This document shows, one piece after another, positions 55,808 through 63,340 of a DNA stretch of 64,000 nucleotides. The position numbers and the translations under genes are program-made. Source of the DNA: an uncultured Anaerolineaceae bacterium. Lineage in GTDB: Bacteria; Chloroflexota; Anaerolineae; Anaerolineales; Anaerolineaceae. The number at the start of each line of letters is the position of its first letter. Position 1 is the stretch's first letter. The DNA lies in the NCBI GenBank assembly GCA_937897615.1, contig CALCNO010000032.1:130949-194948 (forward strand), given 5' to 3'. Under the pieces are notes generated by a model that worked only from the letters and a program-made list of their open reading frames with translations, did not search any database and had not been told where the DNA came from.

Positions 55808-56935
55808 TTAGGTGGGCATACACACGCACCTGTCATAGTCCCACAGACCGAGCGAGCCGCAGCCGCCGGCAGGGGGAGCGCATTTGCAGGCGTGCAGTTG
55901 TTCGACCCATTCCTGGCCGGCAGGGCAGCGGCTGCCAACTTCGAATGTTGGGGTGATCGTTGGTACGGCGGTAGGATACTGGAAGGGGCAGATATTGACC
56001 TGCAGGTTGGTGGGTTTGGCGTTGAAGATCCATGCGCAGGTGTTGTCCACCATCCAGGTGCCAGAGTTCTGCCGCAGATCCACCACCTCCATTTTCGCCG
56101 GGTCAAATCCGGCGCCAAAGGTCCAGCCCCACCAGGCGAATACCTGGTTGGCCGGCACAAGAGCAGCTTTGAAGGCGAATTCAACAGACAGCCCGTTGGC
56201 GCGGTTGAGGCGCACCCAGGCCAGGTCGGGGTCGTCACCGAGGCCGCCGTTGAAGATCAGAGTTTCGTAGCCGTTGCCGCTGGAGGTATCGGCTCTGTGG
56301 GGCCTGGCGCCCCCCACCAGGCCGTCGCTATCCTGCCAGACCTGCACGCCATCGGTGCTCCACTCGCCGGTGGGCACGCCGCTGACCATGATGAGATATT
56401 CACCGCGCGAATCGAGATCGGTGTCGATCTCAAAACCGGCGTGAAAATCGGCCGGCAGGTTGGCGGGGTCGGTTTCGTAGAGGACCAGTTTGCCGAACAA
56501 CCATTGTTGATTACTGCCCATCAGGGCGTTGATGATATCCAGCCCGGCGGTGTAAGGGCCGTTGGCAGCAGCAGCGGGGCGTTCCAGTTTTTGCTCATCC
56601 CAGGCATCGCAGTCTTCGCCGATCAATGTTGCCGCGCCCAGGCGCACGCGCTCGCCGGTGCTGCAATCGCTCACCTTCTGGTCGTTTTTGAAGATCGCCT
56701 CACCCGGAATGACCAGGTGTGTGACCACCACCGCAGTGGCTTCCGGCAGGCTGCTGGTAGGGGCTTCGCCGGGCGCCGCTGACGGAACCTCCGCTGACGC
56801 GGGGGTTTCAACGGCGGGCAGGGTTGGGGCTTCGGTAGCCGGTGCTGGCGGAAGGGGCGTTTTTTCCGCTTTGGCACAACTTACAATGAAAACGAACAGC
56901 AGAACAACGGCCAATCTCAACATCTTTCTTCTCAT
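55808..56935 (-). CDS. Lipoprotein with Cys-rich tail, coupled to a 78-residue protein
   Basis: 375 residues. Lipobox F-I-V-S-C20-A, a Pro/Glu/Ala linker to about 70, then a large beta-rich domain (about 72-320), with W-L-F-G-K-L-V-L-Y-E-T-D, H-A-G-F-E-I-D-T-D-L-D-S-R-G-E-Y-L and N-G-L-S-V-E-F-A-F-K-A-A-L. The last 35 residues carry six or more cysteines (R-C-P-A-G-Q-E-W, A-C-K-C, G-G-C-G, R-C-V-C), a small disulfide-knot-like tail. Its start overlaps the stop of the upstream gene by four bases (ATGA). It may be a target of the divergent SARP-type regulator. Not a known family. Confidence 0.6.
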   Translation of the reverse strand: MRRKMLRLAVVLLFVFIVSCAKAEKTPLPPAPATEAPTLPAVETPASAEVPSAAPGEAPTSSLPEATAVVVTHLVIPGEAIFKNDQKVSDCSTGERVRLGAATLIGEDCDAWDEQKLERPAAAANGPYTAGLDIINALMGSNQQWLFGKLVLYETDPANLPADFHAGFEIDTDLDSRGEYLIMVSGVPTGEWSTDGVQVWQDSDGLVGGARPHRADTSSGNGYETLIFNGGLGDDPDLAWVRLNRANGLSVEFAFKAALVPANQVFAWWGWTFGAGFDPAKMEVVDLRQNSGTWMVDNTCAWIFNAKPTNLQVNICPFQYPTAVPTITPTFEVGSRCPAGQEWVEQLHACKCAPPAGGCGSLGLWDYDRCVCMPT

Positions 56936-57168
56936 TCTTTCTCCTTTGGAAAACGTGCAGGTTTTACTTGCGTTAATTCCGCTAATTGGGTTAAATAACT
57001 AATTAGTGATTCAACGTTTTGAAAAAGTTTTATCTCGCGGGTAACGGGGTCTTCCAACGAGAGATGCCACGACCTTTCATCGGAGTTCTGGCTTTGCCAG
57101 TAGCGCAGCAGAAATGATTGATACCCCGCGCCTTTGGGAAACCTGGGATCATTTTCAGCGTTTGCCAT
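56932..57168 (-). CDS. 78-residue soluble protein of a regulator-linked family
   Basis: From the ATG at 57168. The core is Y-Q-S-F-L-L-R-Y-W-Q-S-Q, then W-H-L-S-L-E-D-P-V-T-R-E-I-K-L-F and L-I-S-Y-L-T-Q-L. The pattern of S-F-L-x-R-x-W, W-x-x-S-L-E-D-P and a final helix recalls small proteins I associate with SARP-type loci in Chloroflexota, but I cannot name a function. It overlaps the lipoprotein start by four bases, so both are made from one transcript. The ATG is divergent from the 1059-residue regulator 58 bases away. Confidence 0.55.
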   Translation of the reverse strand: MANAENDPRFPKGAGYQSFLLRYWQSQNSDERSWHLSLEDPVTREIKLFQNVESLISYLTQLAELTQVKPARFPKEKE

Positions 57169-57188
57169 AGATAAAGAATAAGGATGCG

Positions 57189-57208
57189 GCGTCAAAAAAG
57201 CGTCAAAA
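57189..57208. promoter_or_regulatory. 11-bp-period direct repeat, candidate SARP box
   Basis: GCGTCAAAA occurs at 57189-57197 and again at 57200-57208, exactly 11 bases apart, between the divergent regulator and small-protein genes. SARP activators bind heptamer direct repeats with an 11-bp period, 8-9 bases before the -10. On the minus strand TATTCT begins nine bases after the nearer repeat, and a transcript from there would start at or next to the small-protein ATG. Confidence 0.6.
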
Positions 57209-57226
57209 CAGGGACAATGATCGCAA

Positions 57227-60200
57227 ATGGATGAAAATTCAAAAAAGCCCCTGACGATCCAGGCAAATTTCCTTGGTGTTTACGAGATCAAGGTGAATGG
57301 CTGCGCGCCTGCCAGTTTAGTGACGCAAAAGAACAAAGCACTCCTGGCGTACCTGATCCTGGAGCACGGGCAGGAGCACCCCCGCAGCAAGGTGGCGGCG
57401 CTTTTCTGGCCGGATGTGCCCGAGCAAACGGCGCTTCACAACCTGCGCCAGGCGCTTTCGGTGATCCGCAAGGCTTTTGACTCTGAAAATTGCGGCGAGT
57501 TGTTCATTTCTGGCCGCGACACGATCTCTTTTCAGCCGGATGCACAATTCACCATTGATGTTGAGGAATTTGAAGCCCACATGCGCCATATCCTGGAGCG
57601 CTACCACCACCAGCCGGGCAGGGGGCTGCCGGTCACGCGCCTCAGGCGGGTGCTGGCCTCTTACCAGGGCGATCTGCTGGATGCGCTGGGGCTGACAGAT
57701 GCGGGCATGTTCCTGGATTGGCTGGCCCTCCGGCGCGAGGCCTTGAGCCGCCTGGCGGTGGAAGGTTCTTCGATGCTGCTGCGCTATTACGAGAACCGCG
57801 GCGAATGGAGCGAGGCCAGAAAGGCAGCAGAGCAACTGGTGAAACTGGTGCCCTGGGATGAGAGCGCGCACAGCCGCTTTATTGATGTGCTGCTGCAGTT
57901 GGCCGAGGGCAGTGCGGCGCTGGCGCATTACCAGGCCGCGGAGCGCTACTTTATGGAGGAGCTGGCGGCCATGCCGGAATATCAGCTCAAGCAGGCGCAC
58001 GAGGATATTCGCAGCTTTTTTGCCAGCGGCCGGAGCGAACCGCGGCAGCGGCCTGCCATGCTGCCTTTGCCCGGCTACAGCACACCTTTCATTGGCCGTG
58101 GCGAGGAGTTGGAAAAGCTGGAAGACTGGGCCTCCGACCCGCATTGCCAGGTGATCACCCTCACGGGGCCGGGTGGCAGCGGCAAAACGCGCCTGGCAGC
58201 GCGCCTGGTGGAAAGCCAGCGCACCCTCTTCGCCGGCGGAGAATTCTTTGTTTCCCTCAGCGGCTGCGCCAGTTTGGAGCGGCTTTGTTCAACGGTACTT
58301 AGCGCCGTCAGCACACTGGGGGAGCGCTCTGCCGACCCGCTGGCAGAATTGCTGGAATGGGCAAAGAACCGCCGCGCCCTGCTGGTGCTGGATAACGTGG
58401 AAGATTGCGGCGAGGCTGCCAGGCTGGCAGCGCAGCTCATGGAAGCGTCCCGGCAGATGGTGTTGGTATTTACCGCCTACACCCGCCTTGACCTGATGGG
58501 TGAACGTGTGTTCGCTCTCAAAGGCTTATCCACCCGTGGGGGCGCGGCTTCAGACGCGGCGCGCCTTTTCCTTTCTCATGTGCAGGCGGAAAGCCTGCCG
58601 GAGAGCAGCAGCCCGAAATTCATTGACAACGTGGTGCATATTTGCAGTCTGGTGGAAGGTTTGCCGCTGGCCATTGACCTGGCCGCCGGGCAGGTCAAGC
58701 GCATTTCCAGCGCCGAATTGCTGAGCGGGCTGGAAGCGAACATGGACATTCTTCAATCTGCGGCGGTTAACCTTGCGGAGAGGCACCGCAGTATTGTGGC
58801 CTCCTTTGAGAATTGCTGGAAGCATCTTTCAGGAACACGGCAGCAAACCCTCGCTATCCTGACGGTTTTTCAGTCCCCCTTTACCCTGCAGGCGGCAGAG
58901 GAAGTGTGCGGGGTGAACTCCGCCGATGTGCGTGACCTGGCCAACCAGTCCCTGCTCACCTGGGACGCCCAGGAGCACTACCGTTTTCACCGCTCCATCC
59001 GCCAGTATGCCAGTGAAAAACTGGCATTGGGTACGGACGAACAGGGCACGTTGAACCGCAAGCACGCCATCTTTTATTCCAACCGGCTTCTGGCGGATTT
59101 TGCGAACTACGGCGGCGAAGGAATCAAAGCCTTCTTGAAAAATACCGAAGCCACCCTGCCAGACATCACAAAGGGCACCCGGTACTGGCTCGCTGCGGCG
59201 GAGTGGAATCAAATACTAAAACTGGTTCCTGCTTTGTTCAGTTTCCACGAGACCAGGAGCCTGTACCGCGAAGGCAGTCTCTTGTTTGAGGAACTGGCCG
59301 GATTGTGCGCAACAGAGGATGCGGCAGGGGGGCGTTGCCGCGCTTACCTGGGGGCCAGAACTGCCAGTTTGCGCATCAATATTCAGCAGTTTGAGTGCGT
59401 TCCGCAATTGCTGGAACAGGGCCTTATGGCTGCGCAGGCCGAGGGCAACCTGGCCGAGGAATGTTTTTGTCTTAACGCACAGGCAAAACTGGCCTCGGTA
59501 AAGAAGAACTCTTCCATCTCACAGGAGTATGCACAGAGAGCCTTGCAGATCGCCCGTGACCTCGGTGAAAAAAACGAAGAAGCGCACTCGCTTTACAACA
59601 TTGGCTTCACCTTTATCAATCTGGGAGAGATCAGTAAAGCGGAGGCAGTGCTTGGTGAGTGCCACAAACTGTGCCAACAATTGGGTGACTGGCGCAGGCT
59701 TTCCAAGGCGCTGAATCTTTTGGCCGACGTGGCCTGCAACCGGGGAAACTTCGACCAGGCGCTGCAATTTTACGGCGAGGCCTTGAAGATTGCGGTCACC
59801 ATTGGCAACCGCTATTCCGAGTCACTGCTTTTTAACAACATTGGTACGGCATACTTTTCTCAGCAGCAGTATGCCAAAGCTGGAGAGAGTTACCAAAAAA
59901 GCCTGTTGGTGTGCCAAGAAATCGGCGATCGCGAGGGAGAGGCAATTGCGCTCTCCAACCTGGGCGAACTTTCAGCCGAGACGCGCGACTTTAAAATGGG
60001 GGCGGAATACAACCGCCAGGCACTGGCCATTAGCCGCGAGATCGGCTCGGATTGGGGAGAGGTTTCTGCGCGCGTGATCCTGGCCGTTTGCTACCGCGAG
60101 CTTGGCGATCACCAGGCGGCACGGGAGGAAGTGCTCCTGGTGATGGAAAAATCGCTGGAATTTGAGTTCATCTATTTCTTCAACCGCGCTGTGGTGGAGG

Positions 60201-60406
60201 CCTGCCATCTGCTGCTGGACAGAAACCAGACGTCCGGGCTTGCCGAGATCATTTCGGAGATCACCCGGGACGAGGAATCCGATGACTGGGTGCGCACGCA
60301 GGCGCAGGCAGTGCTGGAGCGTCTGCCGGCAAGTAGTGGCCAATGGAATGGCAAGACGGATCGCCGCTCCATTGCCCGCTACCTCAGCGCCGCTCTACTA
60401 CAATAG
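57227..60406 (+). CDS. SARP/BTAD-NB-ARC-TPR transcriptional regulator (AfsR-like)
   Basis: 1059 residues. Domains in order: winged helix OmpR-like DNA-binding (about 10-105, with N-L-R-Q-A-L-S-V-I-R-K), bacterial transcriptional activator domain BTAD (about 110-265), STAND/NB-ARC ATPase with Walker A G314-P-G-G-S-G-K-T and Walker B L-L-V-L-D-N, an intermediate region with L-P-L-A-I-D-L-A-A-G, and about eight TPR-like helices pairs (about 690-1010). Such proteins sense a signal through the TPR/STAND part and activate promoters with 11-bp repeats. The 11-bp repeat in the divergent promoter is the obvious target, so the small protein and lipoprotein are likely regulated. Confidence 0.9.
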   Translation: MDENSKKPLTIQANFLGVYEIKVNGCAPASLVTQKNKALLAYLILEHGQEHPRSKVAALFWPDVPEQTALHNLRQALSVIRKAFDSENCGELFISGRDTISFQPDAQFTIDVEEFEAHMRHILERYHHQPGRGLPVTRLRRVLASYQGDLLDALGLTDAGMFLDWLALRREALSRLAVEGSSMLLRYYENRGEWSEARKAAEQLVKLVPWDESAHSRFIDVLLQLAEGSAALAHYQAAERYFMEELAAMPEYQLKQAHEDIRSFFASGRSEPRQRPAMLPLPGYSTPFIGRGEELEKLEDWASDPHCQVITLTGPGGSGKTRLAARLVESQRTLFAGGEFFVSLSGCASLERLCSTVLSAVSTLGERSADPLAELLEWAKNRRALLVLDNVEDCGEAARLAAQLMEASRQMVLVFTAYTRLDLMGERVFALKGLSTRGGAASDAARLFLSHVQAESLPESSSPKFIDNVVHICSLVEGLPLAIDLAAGQVKRISSAELLSGLEANMDILQSAAVNLAERHRSIVASFENCWKHLSGTRQQTLAILTVFQSPFTLQAAEEVCGVNSADVRDLANQSLLTWDAQEHYRFHRSIRQYASEKLALGTDEQGTLNRKHAIFYSNRLLADFANYGGEGIKAFLKNTEATLPDITKGTRYWLAAAEWNQILKLVPALFSFHETRSLYREGSLLFEELAGLCATEDAAGGRCRAYLGARTASLRINIQQFECVPQLLEQGLMAAQAEGNLAEECFCLNAQAKLASVKKNSSISQEYAQRALQIARDLGEKNEEAHSLYNIGFTFINLGEISKAEAVLGECHKLCQQLGDWRRLSKALNLLADVACNRGNFDQALQFYGEALKIAVTIGNRYSESLLFNNIGTAYFSQQQYAKAGESYQKSLLVCQEIGDREGEAIALSNLGELSAETRDFKMGAEYNRQALAISREIGSDWGEVSARVILAVCYRELGDHQAAREEVLLVMEKSLEFEFIYFFNRAVVEACHLLLDRNQTSGLAEIISEITRDEESDDWVRTQAQAVLERLPASSGQWNGKTDRRSIARYLSAALLQ

Positions 60407-60427
60407 GAGTAGTAAAGTACGCAATAC

Positions 60428-60457
60428 AAAAGAGACTGGCGACCGCCAGTCTCTTTT
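60428..60457. terminator. Bidirectional terminator after the SARP-type gene
   Basis: AAAAGAGACTGGC (60428-60440) pairs with GCCAGTCTCTTTT (60445-60457) around GACC. It serves both this gene and the convergent paralogue 5. Confidence 0.85.
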
Positions 60458-60472
60458 GAAATTTGTGTGACG

Positions 60473-61318
60473 CTAGTGCAGGAAATCGTTTGGGAATGTT
60501 ACATCGATGTAGCAATCCGGCAGGAAGACACGCGCCACAACGGAAACATCGAAGAGGTCATGCACCAGGCTTTTGTCGAAATGAAAGACGATCGGGCTGG
60601 ATGGTGCAACAATGAATATGCCCGGATTGGACCCTATGACGGTACCAGAGCCTGAATAAGGCCCGGACGGGAGCAACCCTTCCGGTGAGACTGAAAGGAG
60701 TTGGAAACTAACTGTGGTGCCATCAGGAGCAGCGGGGCTATGCACAATAAGAGCATTAGAGAGGACAAAAGTTCCGGTGGAATAATTCCAGCCGAAGGCG
60801 GGCGACACTACTGGTTCGTCAGTGCATTTACCGTAACCGGGCAGTTTATCAGGTTCGGCGACGTATTTGATGAAAGCGTAAGTGCCGCTGCCGGTGATGG
60901 TGGCGCAGGCGAGAGCCGTGTTGGTCTCATCGGCAGTGGTGATGGAAGTGGCCAGGCGTACCCACTTGGCACCGTTCCAAACAGCTACCTTACCGCCCCA
61001 GCCCTCGTTGACGGCTGAAGCGGAGAGGGAGAAGCAGGCGGTGGCCTTGCCCTGATCCATAGCGGTGACGCGGACGCCATTACCGCCGAATTGTGCCTCA
61101 CCGGCGGGGAAGCCCAGCGGAGCCAGCATGCCGTCATCAAGCGTCACGGTGCCGGGCAGTGAGGCGATGGCAACAACCTCGGTGGTGAAGTCGGTGTCGC
61201 CGGAGACGGGGGTGACGACGGGATTATCACCGGGAGCAGCCTTGGCGGTAACGAAAGAGCCAAGGAGCAGAGACAAGACGAGCAAACAACTGAACAACGG
61301 CAGAACGAACTTTTTCAT
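60473..61318 (-). CDS. Secreted constant/variable-domain protein, paralogue 5
   Basis: 281 residues. Signal L-L-L-G-S-F-V-T-A-K-A. The constant domain is a patchwork: residues 52-78 (T-L-D-D-G-M-L-A-P-L-G-F and A-M-D-Q-G-K-A-T) look like paralogue 4, while the next 80 (S-A-S-A-V-N-E-G-W-G-G-K-V-A-V-W-N-G-A-K) match paralogue 1 with hardly a difference. The variable domain runs from G-Y-G-K-C-T-D-E to L-P-D-C-Y-I-D-V-T-F and is Ser/Gly/Pro-rich. The C-terminus resembles paralogue 1 in the segment C-Y-x-D-x-T-(Y/F)-P. RBS GGAGGG. Confidence 0.7.
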   Translation of the reverse strand: MKKFVLPLFSCLLVLSLLLGSFVTAKAAPGDNPVVTPVSGDTDFTTEVVAIASLPGTVTLDDGMLAPLGFPAGEAQFGGNGVRVTAMDQGKATACFSLSASAVNEGWGGKVAVWNGAKWVRLATSITTADETNTALACATITGSGTYAFIKYVAEPDKLPGYGKCTDEPVVSPAFGWNYSTGTFVLSNALIVHSPAAPDGTTVSFQLLSVSPEGLLPSGPYSGSGTVIGSNPGIFIVAPSSPIVFHFDKSLVHDLFDVSVVARVFLPDCYIDVTFPNDFLH

Positions 61319-61458
61319 GTACCCTCCTGATTGAAATGAAAAAAACGGGTTGATGAGATAAGTGTAGTAAGGTTACCAAAATTAAGCAAGCGTTTTGAGG
61401 GGAATAAATTTGTACCCTGCTCAGCCAGCACCGGGCATGGATGAGGGGCGGATCCGGG

Positions 61459-62178
61459 TTAGCGGGGTTTCGCCAGCACCCACTGCCACTGAGCGCCACG
61501 GGGAGCGGCTTCCAGCAGGAGCAGGGTGCGGTTTTCTTTGAGCAGCGGGGTAGGGCCGTTGCCAAGCTGGATGCTTTCATCGAAAAGCGGGGTGTGCCCG
61601 CGGGTGGATTGGACGTAGTCGAAGGTGCAATGGTGAAGCACCTCGTGAAAGGTCATCACCCCCCTGAGGGTATGCAGGCCGGGCATCCAGGCGATTTCGC
61701 CATCACTGCCCTGCCAGCGCCAGCCGACGGCTGCCAGAGAACCGATCACACCGCTGCCGCTGCCGGTGAACCCAACGGTGGTAATGCCGCAGGCGCGTGC
61801 CAGGTCAAGGGCATCCTGGCGCTGCACTAGCAGCGAGCGGCTTGCCCGCGCAAAGGAAAGGATGTGCTGGTTCACCTGGTCGAAGCGCGCCAGGGTGAAG
61901 CCAGCGTTGGAACCGGCCCTGGCATTGCGCATGATATACACGCGGCTCTCCATGTCAATCTCGCGCAGGGCGGCTCCCTCTCCCGAAAGGGCAAGGCAAT
62001 AGGCCCGGTTTTCGCTGGCGCCGGGAAGTTCGTCTGGTGGAAGCAGCGCGTGCCGGGAGATGTGCATCAGATTGGCAAGGCCGCGTGTTTGCAGGTGCAG
62101 GCCCAGCTCAAGCGCCAGGCTGTCTGTGCCGGCTTTTCCCGGCTGGCCGCTGTCGTCGATGCCGATGAGGAAGATCAC
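61459..62178 (-). CDS. Protein with TiaS-like IGIDDS opening (function uncertain)
   Basis: 239 residues from a GTG at 62178, chosen for CGGGAG five bases upstream and because it begins I-F-L-I-G-I-D-D-S-G at once. The start I-G-I-D-D-S-G-Q-P-G-K-A-G-T-D-S-L-A-L-E-L resembles the N-domain of tRNA(Ile2) agmatinylcytidine synthetase (TiaS), which opens I-G-I-D-D-T. Later G-F-T-G-S-G-S-G-V-I-G-S-L-A-A-V-G is a glycine-rich loop, and W-R-W-Q-G-S-D-G-E-I-A-W follows. The usual TiaS C-terminal OB and zinc-ribbon domains are missing. A free-standing relative with another role is likely. Weak call. Confidence 0.45.
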   Translation of the reverse strand: MIFLIGIDDSGQPGKAGTDSLALELGLHLQTRGLANLMHISRHALLPPDELPGASENRAYCLALSGEGAALREIDMESRVYIMRNARAGSNAGFTLARFDQVNQHILSFARASRSLLVQRQDALDLARACGITTVGFTGSGSGVIGSLAAVGWRWQGSDGEIAWMPGLHTLRGVMTFHEVLHHCTFDYVQSTRGHTPLFDESIQLGNGPTPLLKENRTLLLLEAAPRGAQWQWVLAKPR

Positions 62179-62266
62179 GTGCGCTCCCGCGATAACAATA
62201 AAGCGGGGTTCCCCCCGCCGTTGTGAAAATGATGTGTTTAGTGTAGCATGGAAATGCAAAAAGCAT

Positions 62267-62298
62267 AAAAGAGCGGAGAGTTTTCTCTCCGCTCTTTT
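62267..62298. terminator. Bidirectional terminator after paralogue 6
   Basis: AAAAGAGCGGAGAG (62267-62280), TTTT loop, CTCTCCGCTCTTTT (62285-62298), a perfect 14-bp stem seven bases beyond the stop at 62306. Confidence 0.9.
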
Positions 62299-62305
62299 TG
62301 ATGAG

Positions 62306-63193
62306 TTACTCGAGGCTGTAGCCTGTGGGTGGCGTGAGGTTGAAGTCCACCGTATCTTCAACGTAGCAGTTGGGCAGGGTCAGCTTGTAGGTGAACGGGC
62401 GCAGAACGCCCCAGAAGTAGAACAGGAATGGGTCGTAGGCCACCCCATAACCGTAGACGCCATCGTGAGGGCCAAAGACGAACGTGATCGTACCGTTGGC
62501 GAGGACCGGTTCATCGGGGATAAAGATGGCGTTATTGGTTTCCAGCACCTCGAAGGTTACGGCATCGCCCACGTTGTACAGCTGGTCGCTGTAGAAGTAT
62601 TGGCCTCTAAAGCCCAGGCCCAGATAGCCGGGGTGCAAAAATGGCCAGCGGCCCGTAACGGGCTGCACAAACGGCATGGCAAAGGTCTGCTCACTGCACA
62701 TGGGTAGCGCCGTGGGCAGCAGGTCTGGCTGGGTGACATACTTGATGAAAGCATAGGTTCCGCCGCTGGTGATGGTGGCGCAGGCGGAAACAGTATTGGT
62801 CTCGTCAACAGTGGTGATGCTGGTTTCCATGCGCTGCCACTTGCTTCCATCCCAGAGGGCTACCTTGCCGCCCCAACCCTGGCCAACCTCAGCGGCAGAG
62901 AGGAAGAAGCAAGCGGTGGCTTTGCCGGAATCGAAACCCTTGACAAGGATACCTGGTCCGCCGAATTGCCCTTCACCGGCTGGGAAGCCCACAGGGGCAA
63001 GCATGCCTCCCTCAAGCTCGACAACACCTGGTAAGGAGGCGATGGGGACGATCTCGGTGGTGAAGTCGGTATCTCCACTCACCAGGGTGACGACGGGGTC
63101 ATCGCTGGGTGCGGCTTTGGCACTGCCGACCGTGCCAAGCAACAATGAAAGAACAAGCAGAGAACAAAAAACCGGAATCATTGCCCTTTTCAT
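62306..63193 (-). CDS. Secreted constant/variable-domain protein, paralogue 6
   Basis: 295 residues, the longest. Signal V-L-S-L-L-L-G-T-V-G-S-A-K-A. The constant domain is the most diverged (for example Q-F-G-G-P-G-I-L-V and C-F-F-L-S-A-A-E-V-G-Q-G-W-G-G-K-V-A-L-W) yet keeps every landmark. The variable domain begins at Cys after L-L-P-T-A-L-P-M and closes L-P-N-C-Y-V-E-D, with a tail of 17 more residues. It contains many Gly, Tyr and Phe (G-L-G-F-R-G-Q-Y-F-Y). RBS AGGAGA precedes the ATG. Function unknown. Confidence 0.7.
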   Translation of the reverse strand: MKRAMIPVFCSLLVLSLLLGTVGSAKAAPSDDPVVTLVSGDTDFTTEIVPIASLPGVVELEGGMLAPVGFPAGEGQFGGPGILVKGFDSGKATACFFLSAAEVGQGWGGKVALWDGSKWQRMETSITTVDETNTVSACATITSGGTYAFIKYVTQPDLLPTALPMCSEQTFAMPFVQPVTGRWPFLHPGYLGLGFRGQYFYSDQLYNVGDAVTFEVLETNNAIFIPDEPVLANGTITFVFGPHDGVYGYGVAYDPFLFYFWGVLRPFTYKLTLPNCYVEDTVDFNLTPPTGYSLE

Positions 63194-63280
63194 ATAATTC
63201 TCCTTTTCGGATAAAAAAACGGAACAAAATCAGTATAGCGCTTATTGTGGTTGATTTCAATAAATAGGCCGTAAACATGA

Positions 63281-63314
63281 AAAATGCGAAGGACGTCTGC
63301 ATCCCTCGCATTTT
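63281..63314 (-). terminator. Terminator of paralogue 7
   Basis: AAAATGCGA (63281-63289) pairs with TCGCATTTT (63306-63314); the inner bases have a GG/CC extension. On the minus strand TTTTTC follows. It is 27 bases past the stop at 63341. Confidence 0.7.
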
Positions 63315-63340
63315 CGGTAAACATCAACCAGAGTTGCAAA

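Noticed and set aside
62769..63197. Plus-strand frames with Ala/Pro-rich products opposite the secreted family
   Set aside because: They recur opposite every paralogue only because the sense sequence is conserved; no independent start signal or domain.
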